Notes: generated by a model from the sequence alone, not told the origin. A stretch of DNA of 64,000 nucleotides from Mesorhizobium sp. (GCF_017306545.1 NZ_JAFKID010000018.1:62001-126000); one strand, 5' to 3'; positions 1-9,286 are shown, counted from the stretch's first letter. Numbers and translations: made by a program.

Positions 1-84
1 ATCCTACGCGTGTCTTTGTCCGAAACCGGAACCGCTTTCGGGCGACATGCTTTAAGCTCGGCGCATCCGAAACGGAGGCTTCCC

Positions 85-678
85 ATGCGCATCCTCGTCG
101 CCCTCGCGGCGCTCGCGTCGTGCCAGGCCGGTTCGGCTTTCGCCGGCGCCATATCCAGCACCTACACCGATCTGGACTGGAAAGCGGACTGCGTCACCTA
201 TGCGCAGGCCGCGGAGGGGGAGGGCGACTGGGCCGATCTCGCCTGTTCGGGCTATCGCGGCTATCCCGTCATGATCGCCTACGACGATGCGCGCGAATCC
301 GTCTATTACGGCTTTCCGGCCGCCGACATGACCGGTTTTTGGGAAAGCTTCGTCGCCTTCAACGGATCGAGCGGCAAGGTGGAGTGGCGCGTCGAGACGA
401 ACGGCGACAGCGCGATTCCCTTCGCCGCCATTCACCGCCGCTCGGTTAACAGCGGCGACGATGGCGCCGCAAAAACCGACGTGCTTGTCGTCTCGAAAGT
501 CGGCCAGCCGGGCGGCGCGGCCGGCTGTACCGTCGGCCTCGTCGCCGCAAGCGGCAATCCGCAGGCCAACGACGAGGCCCGCAGAATCGCCGACGAGAAG
601 GCGAAAGCCTTTGAATGCGGCAAGGACAGGCGCTTGACCAGCGGCGCCGTTCCGGCCTTCGGCCGCGTCGACAATTGA
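85..678 (+). CDS. Secreted protein of unknown function
   Basis: This 197-residue protein opens with a Sec-type signal peptide: a short basic start (MRI), a hydrophobic stretch over residues 4-20 and an AFA-like cleavage site. Its mature part holds four cysteines, in DWKADC, LACSGY, AAGCTV and FECG, which suggests disulfides in the periplasm. I chose the ATG at 85 because GGAGG lies just upstream and the signal peptide begins there; an in-frame start at 10 would add 25 residues that read through intergenic sequence. I recognise no domain. It is convergent with ppa. Export is well supported, function is not. Confidence 0.75.
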   Translation: MRILVALAALASCQAGSAFAGAISSTYTDLDWKADCVTYAQAAEGEGDWADLACSGYRGYPVMIAYDDARESVYYGFPAADMTGFWESFVAFNGSSGKVEWRVETNGDSAIPFAAIHRRSVNSGDDGAAKTDVLVVSKVGQPGGAAGCTVGLVAASGNPQANDEARRIADEKAKAFECGKDRRLTSGAVPAFGRVDN

Positions 679-706
679 CGCCGGCGCGCTTTGTCGGAAA
701 AGGGCG

Positions 707-1237
707 TTATTTGCCCTTGGCGCGCTCGATCGCCTCGACGATCATCTGTCTGGCGCGCGCGGCGCCATGCCAACCGCCGATCTTGACCCACTTGCCGGGT
801 TCCAGGTCCTTGTAGTGCTCGAAGAAATGCGCCACCTGGTCGAGCGTGATCTGCGGCAGGTCGGTGTATTCGAGCACGCCCTCGTAGCGCTTGGTGATAT
901 GCGGCGAGGGCACGGCGATCACCTTCTCGTCCTCGCCGGCATTGTCTTCCATGATCAACACACCGATCGGCCGCACGTTGACGACGCAGCCCGGCACCAG
1001 TTCGCGCGTGTTGCACACCAGCACGTCGATCGGGTCGCCGTCGCCGGACAGCGTGTGCGGCACGAAGCCATAATTGCCGGGATAGCGCATCGAAGTATGC
1101 AGGAAGCGGTCGACGAACAGCGCGCCGGCGTGCTTGTCCATCTCGTACTTGATCGGCTGGCCGCCGATCGGCACCTCGATGATGACGTTGACGTCTTCGG
1201 GCGGGTTCTTGCCGATGGCTATGGCGTCGATGCGCAT
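707..1237 (-). CDS. ppa: Inorganic pyrophosphatase, family I
   Basis: A soluble family I pyrophosphatase that hydrolyses PPi to two phosphates and so pulls biosynthetic reactions forward. The 176-residue length is normal for the bacterial hexameric enzyme. The signature D-x-D-P-x-D is present as D66-G-D68-P-I-D71, and the segments [11 protein letters not shown] and EDNAGEDEK provide other conserved active-site acids and lysines. The start at 1237 is followed by the usual N-terminal beta strand ([23 protein letters not shown]). It stands alone, convergent with the secreted protein to its left and followed upstream on the same strand by an acetyltransferase gene. Confidence 0.97.
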   Translation of the reverse strand: MRIDAIAIGKNPPEDVNVIIEVPIGGQPIKYEMDKHAGALFVDRFLHTSMRYPGNYGFVPHTLSGDGDPIDVLVCNTRELVPGCVVNVRPIGVLIMEDNAGEDEKVIAVPSPHITKRYEGVLEYTDLPQITLDQVAHFFEHYKDLEPGKWVKIGGWHGAARARQMIVEAIERAKGK

Positions 1238-1319
1238 GGCGATCTCCTTCTGTCGATTTCACTCGATAAAGGCAGAGACGGCCACGCGCAATGCGACGAA
1301 TGGGGTGAGACGCCGTCTA

Positions 1320-1826
1320 TTATTCCCAGACGAAGGCGATCTTCTTCAACGCCTTGTGCTCGAACACTTCCACGCCTTCGGCGACGTCGCGGCCGCCGGC
1401 GCCGGCATAGAAGGAAAGGGCGTTCTGGTTCTCCTCCAGCGCCCACACCACCATGCCTTTCAGGCCATGGTCGGCGAGCGTGCGGCGCGCTGCGGAAAAC
1501 AGGCGGCTGCCCAGGCCGATGCCCTGGTATTCGGGCAGCATGTAGAGCTCGTAGATTTCGCCCTGCTCGCTCAGTTCGCGGGCGCGGTTCTTGCCGATCG
1601 TGGCGTAGCCGGCAATGGCGCCGCCGATCTCCACCACCAGAACGGTGGCGGCGCGGCGAATCGCATTGGCCCACCAGTCGGCGCCGCGGCGGTTGATCAT
1701 CGCCGTCAGCGCCTTGTGCGGGATGATGCCCGCATAGGCGTTGCGCCAGGCTTCGAGATGCACCTCGGCGATCTCGGGCGCGTCGAGCGGCTCTGCCTTG
1801 CGGATATCGATGGTCAGCGTATTCAT
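1320..1826 (-). CDS. GNAT family N-acetyltransferase
   Basis: A 168-residue single-domain GNAT acetyltransferase using acetyl-CoA; the acceptor is unknown. The acetyl-CoA pyrophosphate loop is visible as Q101-G-I-G-L-G106 in MLPEYQGIGLGSRLF, followed by the helix and the late strand with ENQNALSFY typical of RimI-like enzymes. The 8-mer TTAACCAT lies at 1833-1840 just upstream of the start; this 8-mer is associated with CtrA-controlled promoters in alphaproteobacteria, but here it stands alone and so close to the start codon that I give it little weight. Confidence 0.88.
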   Translation of the reverse strand: MNTLTIDIRKAEPLDAPEIAEVHLEAWRNAYAGIIPHKALTAMINRRGADWWANAIRRAATVLVVEIGGAIAGYATIGKNRARELSEQGEIYELYMLPEYQGIGLGSRLFSAARRTLADHGLKGMVVWALEENQNALSFYAGAGGRDVAEGVEVFEHKALKKIAFVWE

Positions 1827-1937
1827 GATTTGTTAACCATAAACACGGCTGGCCCGATTGCAAGAAGCGAAGCGGCGGCGCGAGCGTCGTTCATCAATCG
1901 TGAACGGCGGCTGGTGCCGGGCGCGGGCAACTGGCGT

Positions 1938-2576
1938 TCAGATTTCGACCAGATGGTCGTCCAGTTCGTTGGTGTCGCCCGGCGTCACCGGAAAATGCTC
2001 GGTCAGCACCATGCCGACCGCCTCGATCGCTTCCACGAACCCGTCCGCCAGACGGTCGCGCGCCGCATGGCCGGTCAGGTTGCGCACCACGCCGTCCCAG
2101 ACGTGCTGGCCGACGCGCGCATCGATACCGGAATCGGCCAGCACAACGGCATAGCGTTCCGCCAGCGAAACGAAGATCAGCACGCCCGTTCGTGCCGCCG
2201 TGACGTGGACGTTGCGGGCGAGAAACTGTCGAATCGCATTGTCATGGGCGGCGCGGTAACGCAGGCGGCGCGGCACGAAATGGATGCGTAGGGCTGGCGC
2301 CAGCCACAGCAACGCCAGCATGCAGGCGCTCGCCAGCATCTGCGCAAGCACGAAATAGGGCAGGCGGATCGACAGCCACCAGTGCTCCAGCCCCCAGGCG
2401 ACGGCAAGGCTGGCGACCAGCATGGCAGCCAGCACGGTGAACGCCGCCGGGAAGAAATAGGAATCGCTGGCGCGCGCCACCACGCAGTAGATCTCGCCGT
2501 CTGTCCTGGCCTCGGCGGCCTTGATGGCGGTGGTGATGCGGGCATGTTCTTCCGCTGTGATCGAACGGGTCGCCAT
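1938..2576 (-). CDS. TPM-domain membrane protein
   Basis: A 212-residue membrane protein of the TPM (TLP18.3/Psb32/MOLO-1) family. It has no signal peptide: it starts with a cytosolic TPM-like segment (EEHARITTAIKAAEARTDGEIYCVVAR), then two hydrophobic spans at about residues 42-64 and 73-94, then the rest of the domain with TGVLIFVSLAERYAVVLAD and GIDARV. Its start is 3 bp after the stop of the larger TPM gene, so the two are probably translated together, with lemA upstream. TPM domains in plants and bacteria have been linked to phosphatase and repair roles; here the function is open. Confidence 0.85.
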   Translation of the reverse strand: MATRSITAEEHARITTAIKAAEARTDGEIYCVVARASDSYFFPAAFTVLAAMLVASLAVAWGLEHWWLSIRLPYFVLAQMLASACMLALLWLAPALRIHFVPRRLRYRAAHDNAIRQFLARNVHVTAARTGVLIFVSLAERYAVVLADSGIDARVGQHVWDGVVRNLTGHAARDRLADGFVEAIEAVGMVLTEHFPVTPGDTNELDDHLVEI

Positions 2577-2579
2577 GTC

Positions 2580-3440
2580 TCACCAGCCTCCCGAGGCGCC
2601 GCCGCCGCCGGACGAGCCTCCGCCGCCGGAAAAGCCGCCTCCACCGGAGAACCCGCCGCCACCGGAAGACCAGCCGCCGCCGCCGGAGCCCCACGAGCCG
2701 CCGGACGAGCGGCGCGCCTGGTCGAAGGTCATGCCTAGCCAGCGATAGCGGCCGGGGCCGATCTTGGTGCCGAAGAGCGGCGGCAGGATCGCCATCGCCA
2801 TACCGCCGAAGAAGATCGTCGCCCAGATGGCGATGAAGATGAAGAAGATCACCTGATCGGGATCGACGGGGCTTTGCTGCTGGTTGTGCTTGCCACGCGC
2901 CTCCAGTTCCTCCGGATTGCCCTCCAGCACCATGACAATGTCGTCGACGGCCTTGGAGATGCCGCCGGAAAAGTCGCCGGCGCGGAAGGCCGGCACGAGG
3001 TCGTTTTCGATGATCAGCTTGGAATGCAGGTCGGTCAGCGTGCCTTCCAGCCCGTAGCCGACCTCGATGCGCATCTTGCGGTCGTCGCGTGAAATCAGCA
3101 GGAGCACGCCGTTGTTTTCGCCTGCCTGGCCGAGCCCCCAGGCGCGGAACAGTTTGTTGGCATAGGATTCGATGTCCTCGCCGCCGAGATTGGGAACGGT
3201 GGCGACGACGATCTGGTCGGACCCCTTCTTCTCGAAATCGGCGAGTTTCTGCGTCAGCGTCGCCTTCGTCGCCGCGTCGATCATGCCGGCGTCGTCGACA
3301 ACGCGGCCGGTGAGCGTGGGCAGACCGGCGGCAAAGGCGGACAGGGGAAGAAAGACAAAGAGAAGGACGAAGACTATCCAGCAGGCACCGCGCTGCCCCT
3401 CAACTGCCTGCCGGCATCTGCCCTGCCGTGCGTTCGTCAT
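2580..3440 (-). CDS. Exported TPM-domain protein with Gly-rich tail (YgcG-like)
   Basis: This is a YgcG-type protein of about 286 residues: signal peptide (CWIVFVLLFVFLPLSAFA), periplasmic TPM domain (LTGRVVDDAGMID to VDDIVMVLEG), a membrane span (VIFFIFIAIWATIFFGGMAM) and a C-terminal tail made almost entirely of glycine and serine. I chose the ATG at 3440; the open frame extends to 3599, but that part is a dispersed palindromic repeat (3442-3575) and encodes a proline/arginine-rich run. Genes of this type typically pair with lemA, as here. Exact start uncertain. Confidence 0.88.
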   Translation of the reverse strand: MTNARQGRCRQAVEGQRGACWIVFVLLFVFLPLSAFAAGLPTLTGRVVDDAGMIDAATKATLTQKLADFEKKGSDQIVVATVPNLGGEDIESYANKLFRAWGLGQAGENNGVLLLISRDDRKMRIEVGYGLEGTLTDLHSKLIIENDLVPAFRAGDFSGGISKAVDDIVMVLEGNPEELEARGKHNQQQSPVDPDQVIFFIFIAIWATIFFGGMAMAILPPLFGTKIGPGRYRWLGMTFDQARRSSGGSWGSGGGGWSSGGGGFSGGGGFSGGGGSSGGGGASGGW

Positions 3441-3441
3441 T

Positions 3442-3575
3442 CGGAAAGCCAAGCAGTTGGCTTTCCGTGGCCTGCGGCCACCATTTCTCACCCCCGTAAA
3501 CGGGGAGGGGAAAGAGGCTGCACCGCTGGCGATACCCTCTCTCCGTTCACGGGGAGAGGGTAAGGGTGAGGGGTG
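3442..3575. repeat. Composite palindromic repeat
   Basis: Two palindromes in tandem. The first (3442-3467) is a degenerate copy of the AAAGCC/GGCTTT palindrome also seen at 13096, 27994 and 62107, followed by a small TGGCC-TGC-GGCCA hairpin (3468-3480). The second is a pair of units with the CCCCGTAAACGGGG core (around 3492-3507) and its inverted, diverged partner (CCGTTCACGGGGAG, around 3543-3556). It separates lemA from the TPM gene and probably forms stable RNA hairpins there. Confidence 0.75.
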
Positions 3576-3617
3576 GCGCGAGGGCACGATATGTCGCACG
3601 GCGGCGAGGCGGGTTCG

Positions 3618-4295
3618 TTAGCCGCCCTGTCCGCTGCCGCCGGTCGTCGTGCCGCCGGCATTGCCGCTTCCGGTACCGAAATTCACCTTCGGCACTTCCA
3701 TCTTATCCTCGGCGACGGAAAAGTTCTGGAACGGTTGGTTCGAGCGGAACCAGAAAGTCGCCCACAGCACGGAGGGGAAGGTGCGCAGCGTCAGGTTATA
3801 GTCCCGGACGGCCTGGATATAGTCGCGGCGCGCCACGGCGATGCGGTTTTCCGTGCCTTCGAGTTGCGCCTGCAAGGCGAGGAAATTCTGGTTGGCCTTG
3901 AGGTCGGGATAGTTCTCGGTGATCGCCAGCAGACGCGACAGCGCGCTGGTCAGGCCGGACTGGGCGTCCTGGAATTTCTTGAAGGCGTCCGGATTGGACA
4001 GCGTCTCGGGCGTCACCGTCACCTGCGTCGCCTTGGAGCGCGCCTCGACCACGGCTTGCAGCGTGTCCTTCTCGTGCGCGGCGTAGCCCTTCACCGTTTC
4101 GACCAGATTGGGAATGAGGTCGGCGCGGCGCTGATACTGGTTCAGCACCTCGCTCCAGGCCGCCTTGGCGTTCTCCTCGGCCGTCGGAATGGTGTTGTAG
4201 CCGCAGCCGGCGAGCAGCGGCAGCAGCGCCGCCATCACCAGGAAGGTAAGCAGGCTGCGGAGAGACGGAAGCGGTGCAAGACGGTCTGCGTGCAT
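3618..4295 (-). CDS. lemA: LemA family lipoprotein
   Basis: A LemA-family protein of 225 residues. The lipobox LLAGC places the lipidated cysteine at C31, so the mature protein is predicted to be membrane-anchored; the rest is the long helical LemA fold (AEENAKAAWSEVLNQYQRR, ADLIPNLVETVKGYAAHEKD). The start at 4295 has AGAGG upstream and directly begins the signal peptide; a longer frame to 4394 adds unlikely sequence. It heads a three-gene unit with two TPM-domain proteins. LemA proteins are widespread but their biochemical role is not settled. Confidence 0.92.
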   Translation of the reverse strand: MHADRLAPLPSLRSLLTFLVMAALLPLLAGCGYNTIPTAEENAKAAWSEVLNQYQRRADLIPNLVETVKGYAAHEKDTLQAVVEARSKATQVTVTPETLSNPDAFKKFQDAQSGLTSALSRLLAITENYPDLKANQNFLALQAQLEGTENRIAVARRDYIQAVRDYNLTLRTFPSVLWATFWFRSNQPFQNFSVAEDKMEVPKVNFGTGSGNAGGTTTGGSGQGG

Positions 4296-4468
4296 CGAAG
4301 GGTCCTCTAAGGATCGGAAACGAAGCAATAGCATAAACCGCGCGCAAGAAAATGGCGGGCCACGAGCAAGGCGACGGCAGGCGGCTGCTGGCATGGCGCG
4401 GGGCAGCGCGAGGCCCTGTGCACGGCCGGCGCGACCGGCTAAGTTCGCCGCGACAACGGGAACCGCGC

Positions 4469-4723
4469 ATGGCTCGGAGACAGGACGGCGACAGCGAAGC
4501 CGAATCGCAGCGCATCTTGCGGCGCGTCACTCAGGAGAGCGATCCCGGCGGCAGTCTCGCCGCGCGGCTGACGAACCGTGCCCGCGATCATCTGGCGGCG
4601 GCCGACGTCGATCCCTCCGACCGCATCGAGCAGTTGGGCACGCGCATCGGCCGCCTGCTGGCGGCTGCCGTTACCGTCGCCGTGTTCGCCGGCTTTGTCC
4701 TTTTTCTCATGCAGCGCGGTTAG
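4469..4723 (+). CDS. Small single-span membrane protein
   Basis: An 84-residue protein with a charged N-terminal half (MARRQDGDSEAESQRILRR) and one C-terminal transmembrane helix (LLAAAVTVAVFAGFVLFLM, about residues 62-80), so probably a tail-anchored inner-membrane protein with its N-terminus in the cytoplasm. It ends 6 bp before pdxY on the same strand, which suggests co-transcription. I recognise no family. The start at 4469 is preferred over an in-frame start at 4352 because the upstream part is arginine-rich and unlike a protein start. Confidence 0.7.
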   Translation: MARRQDGDSEAESQRILRRVTQESDPGGSLAARLTNRARDHLAAADVDPSDRIEQLGTRIGRLLAAAVTVAVFAGFVLFLMQRG

Positions 4724-4729
4724 CCTCCC

Positions 4730-5617
4730 ATGAACAAAACCATTGCAAGCGGGGCCGCCCGCGCGGTCATCGTCATCTCCAGCCATGTCGCGCGCGGCTC
4801 TGTCGGCAACCGCGCCGCCGTCTTCGCGCTGGAGACGCTGGGCTTCCCGGTCTGGGCTGTGCCGACCGTCATCCTGCCTTGGCATCCGGGCCACGGCCGC
4901 GCCACGAGGATCGTTCCGCCAACGGAACAGTTCGCGGCGCTGATGGGCGATCTGGCGCGGGCGCCATGGCTGGGCGAGGTCGGCGCCGTGCTGTCGGGCT
5001 ATCTCGGCGAGGCAGGCCAAGCCGACGCCGTCGCCTCGCTGGTGCGCGCCGTCAAGGCGAAGAACCCGGCCGCGCTCTATGTCTGCGACCCGGTGATGGG
5101 CGATTCCGGCGGTCTCTACGTGCCGGAGGCGACGGCCGTCGCGCTGCGCGACCGGCTGATGCCGCTGGCCGACATCGCCACGCCGAACCGCTACGAACTG
5201 GAATGGATGGCCGGCGCCAAACTGCCGGATCTGTGCTCGACCGTCGAGGCCGCGCGCGCGGCCGCTCCCCCCACCATGCTGGTGACTTCGGCGCCGGCGA
5301 CGCTGGCGAACGGCACCGGCAACATTCTCGTCCATGACGGTGAAGCGCTGCTGGCCGAACACGGCATCGTGGAACGGCCGCCGAACGGGTTGGGCGACCT
5401 CACCGCCGCCGTCTACCTGGCGCGCATCCTGTCGGGACGGCCGCCGGCGGAAGCGCTGCGCACGACAACCGCCGCAGTCTACGAAATCCTCGCTCATACG
5501 GCCGCGCGCGGCGGCGACGAGCTTCAGCTCGAAACGGACGCCCGGAGCCTGTCGCATCCCGCCGCCAGCGTCGAGGTGCGCCCGCTCGCCGAGCCGCAGA
5601 TGGACGCGCTCGGCTGA
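4730..5617 (+). CDS. pdxY: Pyridoxal kinase
   Basis: A ribokinase-fold kinase that phosphorylates pyridoxal (and possibly related B6 vitamers) to pyridoxal 5'-phosphate in the salvage pathway. The 295-residue length fits PdxY. Visible hallmarks are ISSHVARGSVGNRAA near the N-terminus (substrate pocket), the CDPVMGD motif at residues 119-125, TPNRYE at 151-156 and the catalytic G-x-G-D loop as G220-L-G-D223. The following DUF429 gene starts 3 bp after its stop, so they likely form an operon. Confidence 0.95.
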   Translation: MNKTIASGAARAVIVISSHVARGSVGNRAAVFALETLGFPVWAVPTVILPWHPGHGRATRIVPPTEQFAALMGDLARAPWLGEVGAVLSGYLGEAGQADAVASLVRAVKAKNPAALYVCDPVMGDSGGLYVPEATAVALRDRLMPLADIATPNRYELEWMAGAKLPDLCSTVEAARAAAPPTMLVTSAPATLANGTGNILVHDGEALLAEHGIVERPPNGLGDLTAAVYLARILSGRPPAEALRTTTAAVYEILAHTAARGGDELQLETDARSLSHPAASVEVRPLAEPQMDALG

Positions 5618-5619
5618 CC

Positions 5620-6399
5620 ATGGCGACGGCCGCGCCGCCCGCCGTGACACTGGCCGGCGCCGACGGCTGCAAGGCAGGCTGGATCGCCGTATTCAAGGAG
5701 CCGGGCGGCGTGCCGGCCGTTCGTGTCACGCCAAGCTTCGCGGCCCTTCTGCAATCGCTGCCGGACGATGCCGTCGTCGCGGTCGACATGCCGATCGGCC
5801 TGCCGGATTTCACGACCAAAGGCGGGCGGGGGCCGGAGGTTCTGGTGCGGCCGCTGCTTGGCGAGCGCCAATCCAGCGTCTTTTCCATCCCCTCGCGTGC
5901 CGCCGTCTACGCCGAGCCGGGGCCGTTCGCCGATGTCGCGGCCTGGTATGCGGGCCACCGGCGCGCCAGCGCGATGGCGATGGCCACCTCCGACCCGCCG
6001 CGCGGCGTTTCGATCCAGGCCTTCGGCATCTTCGCCAAGATCCGTGAGGTCGACTCGCTGTTGAGGGCGCAACCGCGGTTGCGCGAACGTGTCTTCGAGA
6101 GTCACCCGGAAGTCGCCTTCTGGCGGCTGAACGATGGACTAGCCATGCGCCTGCCCAAGAAGGTCAGGGGTGCGGTGAACCCCGCCGGCATGGAGGAGCG
6201 CAAAGCGCTGCTTGCCCGCCACGGTTACGACCGCGCCTTTCTCGACCAGGCGCCGCCGCGCGGCGCGGCCGCCGACGATTTCCTCGACGCGGCGGCCATG
6301 TTCGTCATTGCAGGCCGGATCGCGCGCGGCGAGGCGCGCTCCTTCCCAGAGCCTCCCGGAACCGACCGCTTCGGCATTCCCGTGGCGATCTGGACCTGA
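5620..6399 (+). CDS. DUF429 domain protein
   Basis: A 259-residue protein matching the DUF429 family: N-terminal GADGCKAGWIAV strand-loop, the VAVDMPIGLPD segment, a SVFSIPSRAAVY stretch and ESHPEVAFW in the second half, all conserved in that family. DUF429 has an RNase H-like fold by structure prediction in the literature, but no established activity. It follows pdxY with a 2-bp gap and is probably translated from the same message; whether the two are functionally linked is unknown. Confidence 0.85.
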   Translation: MATAAPPAVTLAGADGCKAGWIAVFKEPGGVPAVRVTPSFAALLQSLPDDAVVAVDMPIGLPDFTTKGGRGPEVLVRPLLGERQSSVFSIPSRAAVYAEPGPFADVAAWYAGHRRASAMAMATSDPPRGVSIQAFGIFAKIREVDSLLRAQPRLRERVFESHPEVAFWRLNDGLAMRLPKKVRGAVNPAGMEERKALLARHGYDRAFLDQAPPRGAAADDFLDAAAMFVIAGRIARGEARSFPEPPGTDRFGIPVAIWT

Positions 6400-6505
6400 A
6401 GCGCTGGCGACCGCCTGTAATTCGTCGTTGATCCGGGGCGTCGTTTCCCGCTACAGCCTTTGGCGACAGGATCATGATCCCTGCCAGAAAGGTTTCATAT
6501 CTCCG

Positions 6506-7153
6506 ATGCCCTTGCTTCCCGACCACCTCATCACCGGCTACCGCAACTTCATCACCGGCCGCTACGTCACCGAAAGCGACCATTACCGTTCGCTGGCGCG
6601 AGAGGGCCAGGCGCCGGAGACGATGATCATCGCCTGCTGCGATTCGCGCACCGCGCCGGAAACCGTGTTCGATGCCGGGCCGGGCGAGCTGTTCGTGCTG
6701 CGCAACGTCGCCAACCTCATCCCGCCCTACGAACCGGACGGCGAATACCATTCCACCTCGGCGGCGCTGGAATTCGCCGTGCAGAGCCTGAAGGTGAAGA
6801 ACATCGTCGTGATGGGCCACGGCCGCTGCGGCGGCATCAAGGCGGCGCTGAGCCACAACAGCGCCGTGCCTCTGTCGCCGGGCGATTTCATCGGCAAGTG
6901 GATGAGCCTGATTTCGCCGGCAGCCGATACGGTCGCCGCCTCGACCATGATGACGGCCGGCGAGCGGGCGACGGCGCTGGAGCGCATTTCGGTGCGCTAT
7001 TCCATCGCCAACCTCAGGACTTTCCCCTGCATCAAGATCCTCGAGGAAAAGGGCAAGCTCGCCTTGCACGGCGCCTGGTTCGACGTTTCGACCGGCGAGC
7101 TGTGGGCCATGAACAAGCAGACCGGCGACTTCGAGAAGCCGGACATCGGCTGA
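6506..7153 (+). CDS. can: Beta-class carbonic anhydrase
   Basis: A 215-residue beta carbonic anhydrase that interconverts CO2 and bicarbonate in the cytoplasm. All zinc ligands and the catalytic dyad are visible: C44 and D46/R48 in CCDSR, H105 and C108 in GHGRCGG. I chose the ATG at 6506, which gives a normal N-terminus (MPLLPDHLITGYRNFITGRY) and follows AGAAAGG; the frame remains open further upstream but overlaps the DUF429 gene. It is followed by the oligopeptidase gene after 84 bp. Confidence 0.95.
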   Translation: MPLLPDHLITGYRNFITGRYVTESDHYRSLAREGQAPETMIIACCDSRTAPETVFDAGPGELFVLRNVANLIPPYEPDGEYHSTSAALEFAVQSLKVKNIVVMGHGRCGGIKAALSHNSAVPLSPGDFIGKWMSLISPAADTVAASTMMTAGERATALERISVRYSIANLRTFPCIKILEEKGKLALHGAWFDVSTGELWAMNKQTGDFEKPDIG

Positions 7154-7237
7154 GGCTCGCCCTGGGCGGTTGCGCCGCCTGCGACCCCGCCCTACATCGG
7201 GCATGACCCGTCTCCGCAATTTTCCCGGAAAGCCGCC

Positions 7238-9286
7238 ATGCCCGCCTCGACCGACCTTGCCGCCCATCCGTTGACGCTTTGGACCGGGTCGCTTGGCCTG
7301 CCAGACTTCACCCGCATCGGCGACGACGATTTCGCACCCGTCTTCGACGCGGCGCTCAAGGCGCACGAGGCCGAGATCGCGGCGATCGCCGGCAATCCCG
7401 AGGCGCCGTCCGTCGCCAACACGCTGGTCGCGTTGGAACTGTCCGGCCAGGCACTCGACCGCGTGTCCTCGATCTTCTGGTGCAAGGCCGGCGCCAACAC
7501 CAACGACGCCATCCAGGCGCTGGAGCGCGACGTGTCGCCGAAGATGGCGCGGCATTTCTCCGCCATCTCGATGAACGAAAAACTGTTTTCCCGCATCAAC
7601 GATCTTTACCAGCGTCGCGAAAAACTCGATCTCGACGCCGAGACGCTGCGGGTGCTGGAAAAGACCTGGAAAGGGTTCGTCCGCTCCGGCGCGAAACTCG
7701 ACGCCGCCGGCAAGAAACGTCTCGCCGCCATCAACGAGGAGCTCTCGTCGCTGGGGACGAAATTCGGCCAGAACGTGCTCGCTGACGAGCGCGACTGTGT
7801 GCTGTTCCTCGATGCGGACGACCTTGCCGGCCTGCCGGATTTCCTGAAAAGCGCTATGGCCGAGGCCGCCGAGATGCGCGGCCGGAAGGGGCGCTACGCG
7901 ATCACTCTGTCGCGCTCGATCTACGAGCCCTTCACCACCTTCTCCGAGCGCCGCGACCTGCGCGAAATCGCATGGCGCGCCTTCACCAAGCGCGGTGAGA
8001 ACGGCGGCGCTTCCGACAACACCGCGGTGGTGCGCGCTATGCTGGCGCTGCGCACCGAGAAAGCAAAACTGCTCGGCTATGACAGCTTCGCGGCGCTGAA
8101 GCTCGATGACACCATGGCCAAGACGCCGAAGGCCGTGCATGGCCTGCTCGATCCGGTGTGGCGGAAGGCGCTGGAAAAGGCGGCCGCCGACCAGAGCGAG
8201 ATGGAACGGCTGGCCACCGCCACCGGGAGCAACGAGAAATTCTCAGCCTGGGACTGGCGCTTCTACCAGGAGAAGCTGCGCGCCGAAAAATTCGCCTTCG
8301 ACGAGGCGGAACTGAAGCCTTACCTGCAACTCGACAACGTGATCGCCGCCTGTTTCGACGTGGCGACGCGGCTGTTCGGCATCACCTTCGAGGAAAAGAA
8401 GGGAATACCCGCCTGGCATGACGACGTTCGCACCTTCGTGGTGAAGAATGCCGACGGCTCGGAGCGCGGCCTGTTCTTGGCCGACCATTTCGCCCGGCCG
8501 TCGAAGCGGTCCGGCGCCTGGATGAGCAGCCTGCAATCCGGCTACAAGTTGGGCGACGGCGCCGCGCCCGTCATCTACAACATCATGAATTTCGCCAAGC
8601 CGCCGGCCGGCGAGGCCGCCCTTCTGTCGGTGGACGAGGCGAAGACCCTGTTCCACGAATTCGGCCACGCGCTGCACGGCCTGCTCACCGAGGTGACATG
8701 GCCGTCGGTGTCCGGCACCTCGGTCAGCCGCGATTTCGTCGAGCTGCCGTCGCAGCTTTACGAGCACTGGCTGACGGTGCCGCAAGTTCTGGAAAAGCAC
8801 GCGCTGCATGTCGCGACCGGCAAGCCGATGCCGAAGACCCTGCTCGACAAGATGCTGGCGGCGCGCACCTTCGGCGCCGGCTTCGCCACCGTCGAATTCA
8901 CCGCCTCGGCACTGGTCGACATGGCCTATCACGCGCGGGCGGAAGCGCCGGTCGAACCGCTTCGTTTCGAAACCGAAACGCTTTCGGCGCTTCATATGCC
9001 CGACACCATCGCCATGCGCCACCGCACCCCGCATTTCGGCCATGTCTTTGCCGGCGACGGCTATTCGGCGGGCTACTATTCCTACATGTGGTCGGAAGTG
9101 CTGGACGCCGACGCCTTCTCCGCTTTCGAGGAAACGGGCGACGCCTTCAATCCGGCGCTGGCGAAAAAACTGAAGGACAACATCTACGCCGCCGGCGGCT
9201 CGAAGGACCCCGAAGAGCTTTACAGGGCATTTCGCGGCAAGATGCCGACGGCGGACGCGATGATGGAGAAGCGCGGGCTGGTGTAG
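7238..9286 (+). CDS. dcp: M3 family oligopeptidase (Dcp/OpdA type)
   Basis: A 682-residue zinc metallopeptidase of family M3 that cleaves short peptides, either as peptidyl-dipeptidase (Dcp) or oligopeptidase A. The zinc motif is H473-E-F-G-H477 within LFHEFGHALHGLL, and GDGYSAGYYSYMWSEVLDAD near residue 610 is the conserved late M3 motif with the substrate-binding tyrosines. Length and lack of a signal peptide fit a cytoplasmic enzyme. The start has GGAAAG upstream. It is convergent with the TetR gene. Confidence 0.93.
   Translation: MPASTDLAAHPLTLWTGSLGLPDFTRIGDDDFAPVFDAALKAHEAEIAAIAGNPEAPSVANTLVALELSGQALDRVSSIFWCKAGANTNDAIQALERDVSPKMARHFSAISMNEKLFSRINDLYQRREKLDLDAETLRVLEKTWKGFVRSGAKLDAAGKKRLAAINEELSSLGTKFGQNVLADERDCVLFLDADDLAGLPDFLKSAMAEAAEMRGRKGRYAITLSRSIYEPFTTFSERRDLREIAWRAFTKRGENGGASDNTAVVRAMLALRTEKAKLLGYDSFAALKLDDTMAKTPKAVHGLLDPVWRKALEKAAADQSEMERLATATGSNEKFSAWDWRFYQEKLRAEKFAFDEAELKPYLQLDNVIAACFDVATRLFGITFEEKKGIPAWHDDVRTFVVKNADGSERGLFLADHFARPSKRSGAWMSSLQSGYKLGDGAAPVIYNIMNFAKPPAGEAALLSVDEAKTLFHEFGHALHGLLTEVTWPSVSGTSVSRDFVELPSQLYEHWLTVPQVLEKHALHVATGKPMPKTLLDKMLAARTFGAGFATVEFTASALVDMAYHARAEAPVEPLRFETETLSALHMPDTIAMRHRTPHFGHVFAGDGYSAGYYSYMWSEVLDADAFSAFEETGDAFNPALAKKLKDNIYAAGGSKDPEELYRAFRGKMPTADAMMEKRGLV

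Noticed and set aside
3441-3599. An N-terminal extension of the YgcG-like protein
   Set aside because: The extra codons are encoded by a dispersed palindromic repeat and precede a clear signal peptide, so the upstream start is unlikely. Unlike in bkdB, the repeat here lies outside the needed reading frame.
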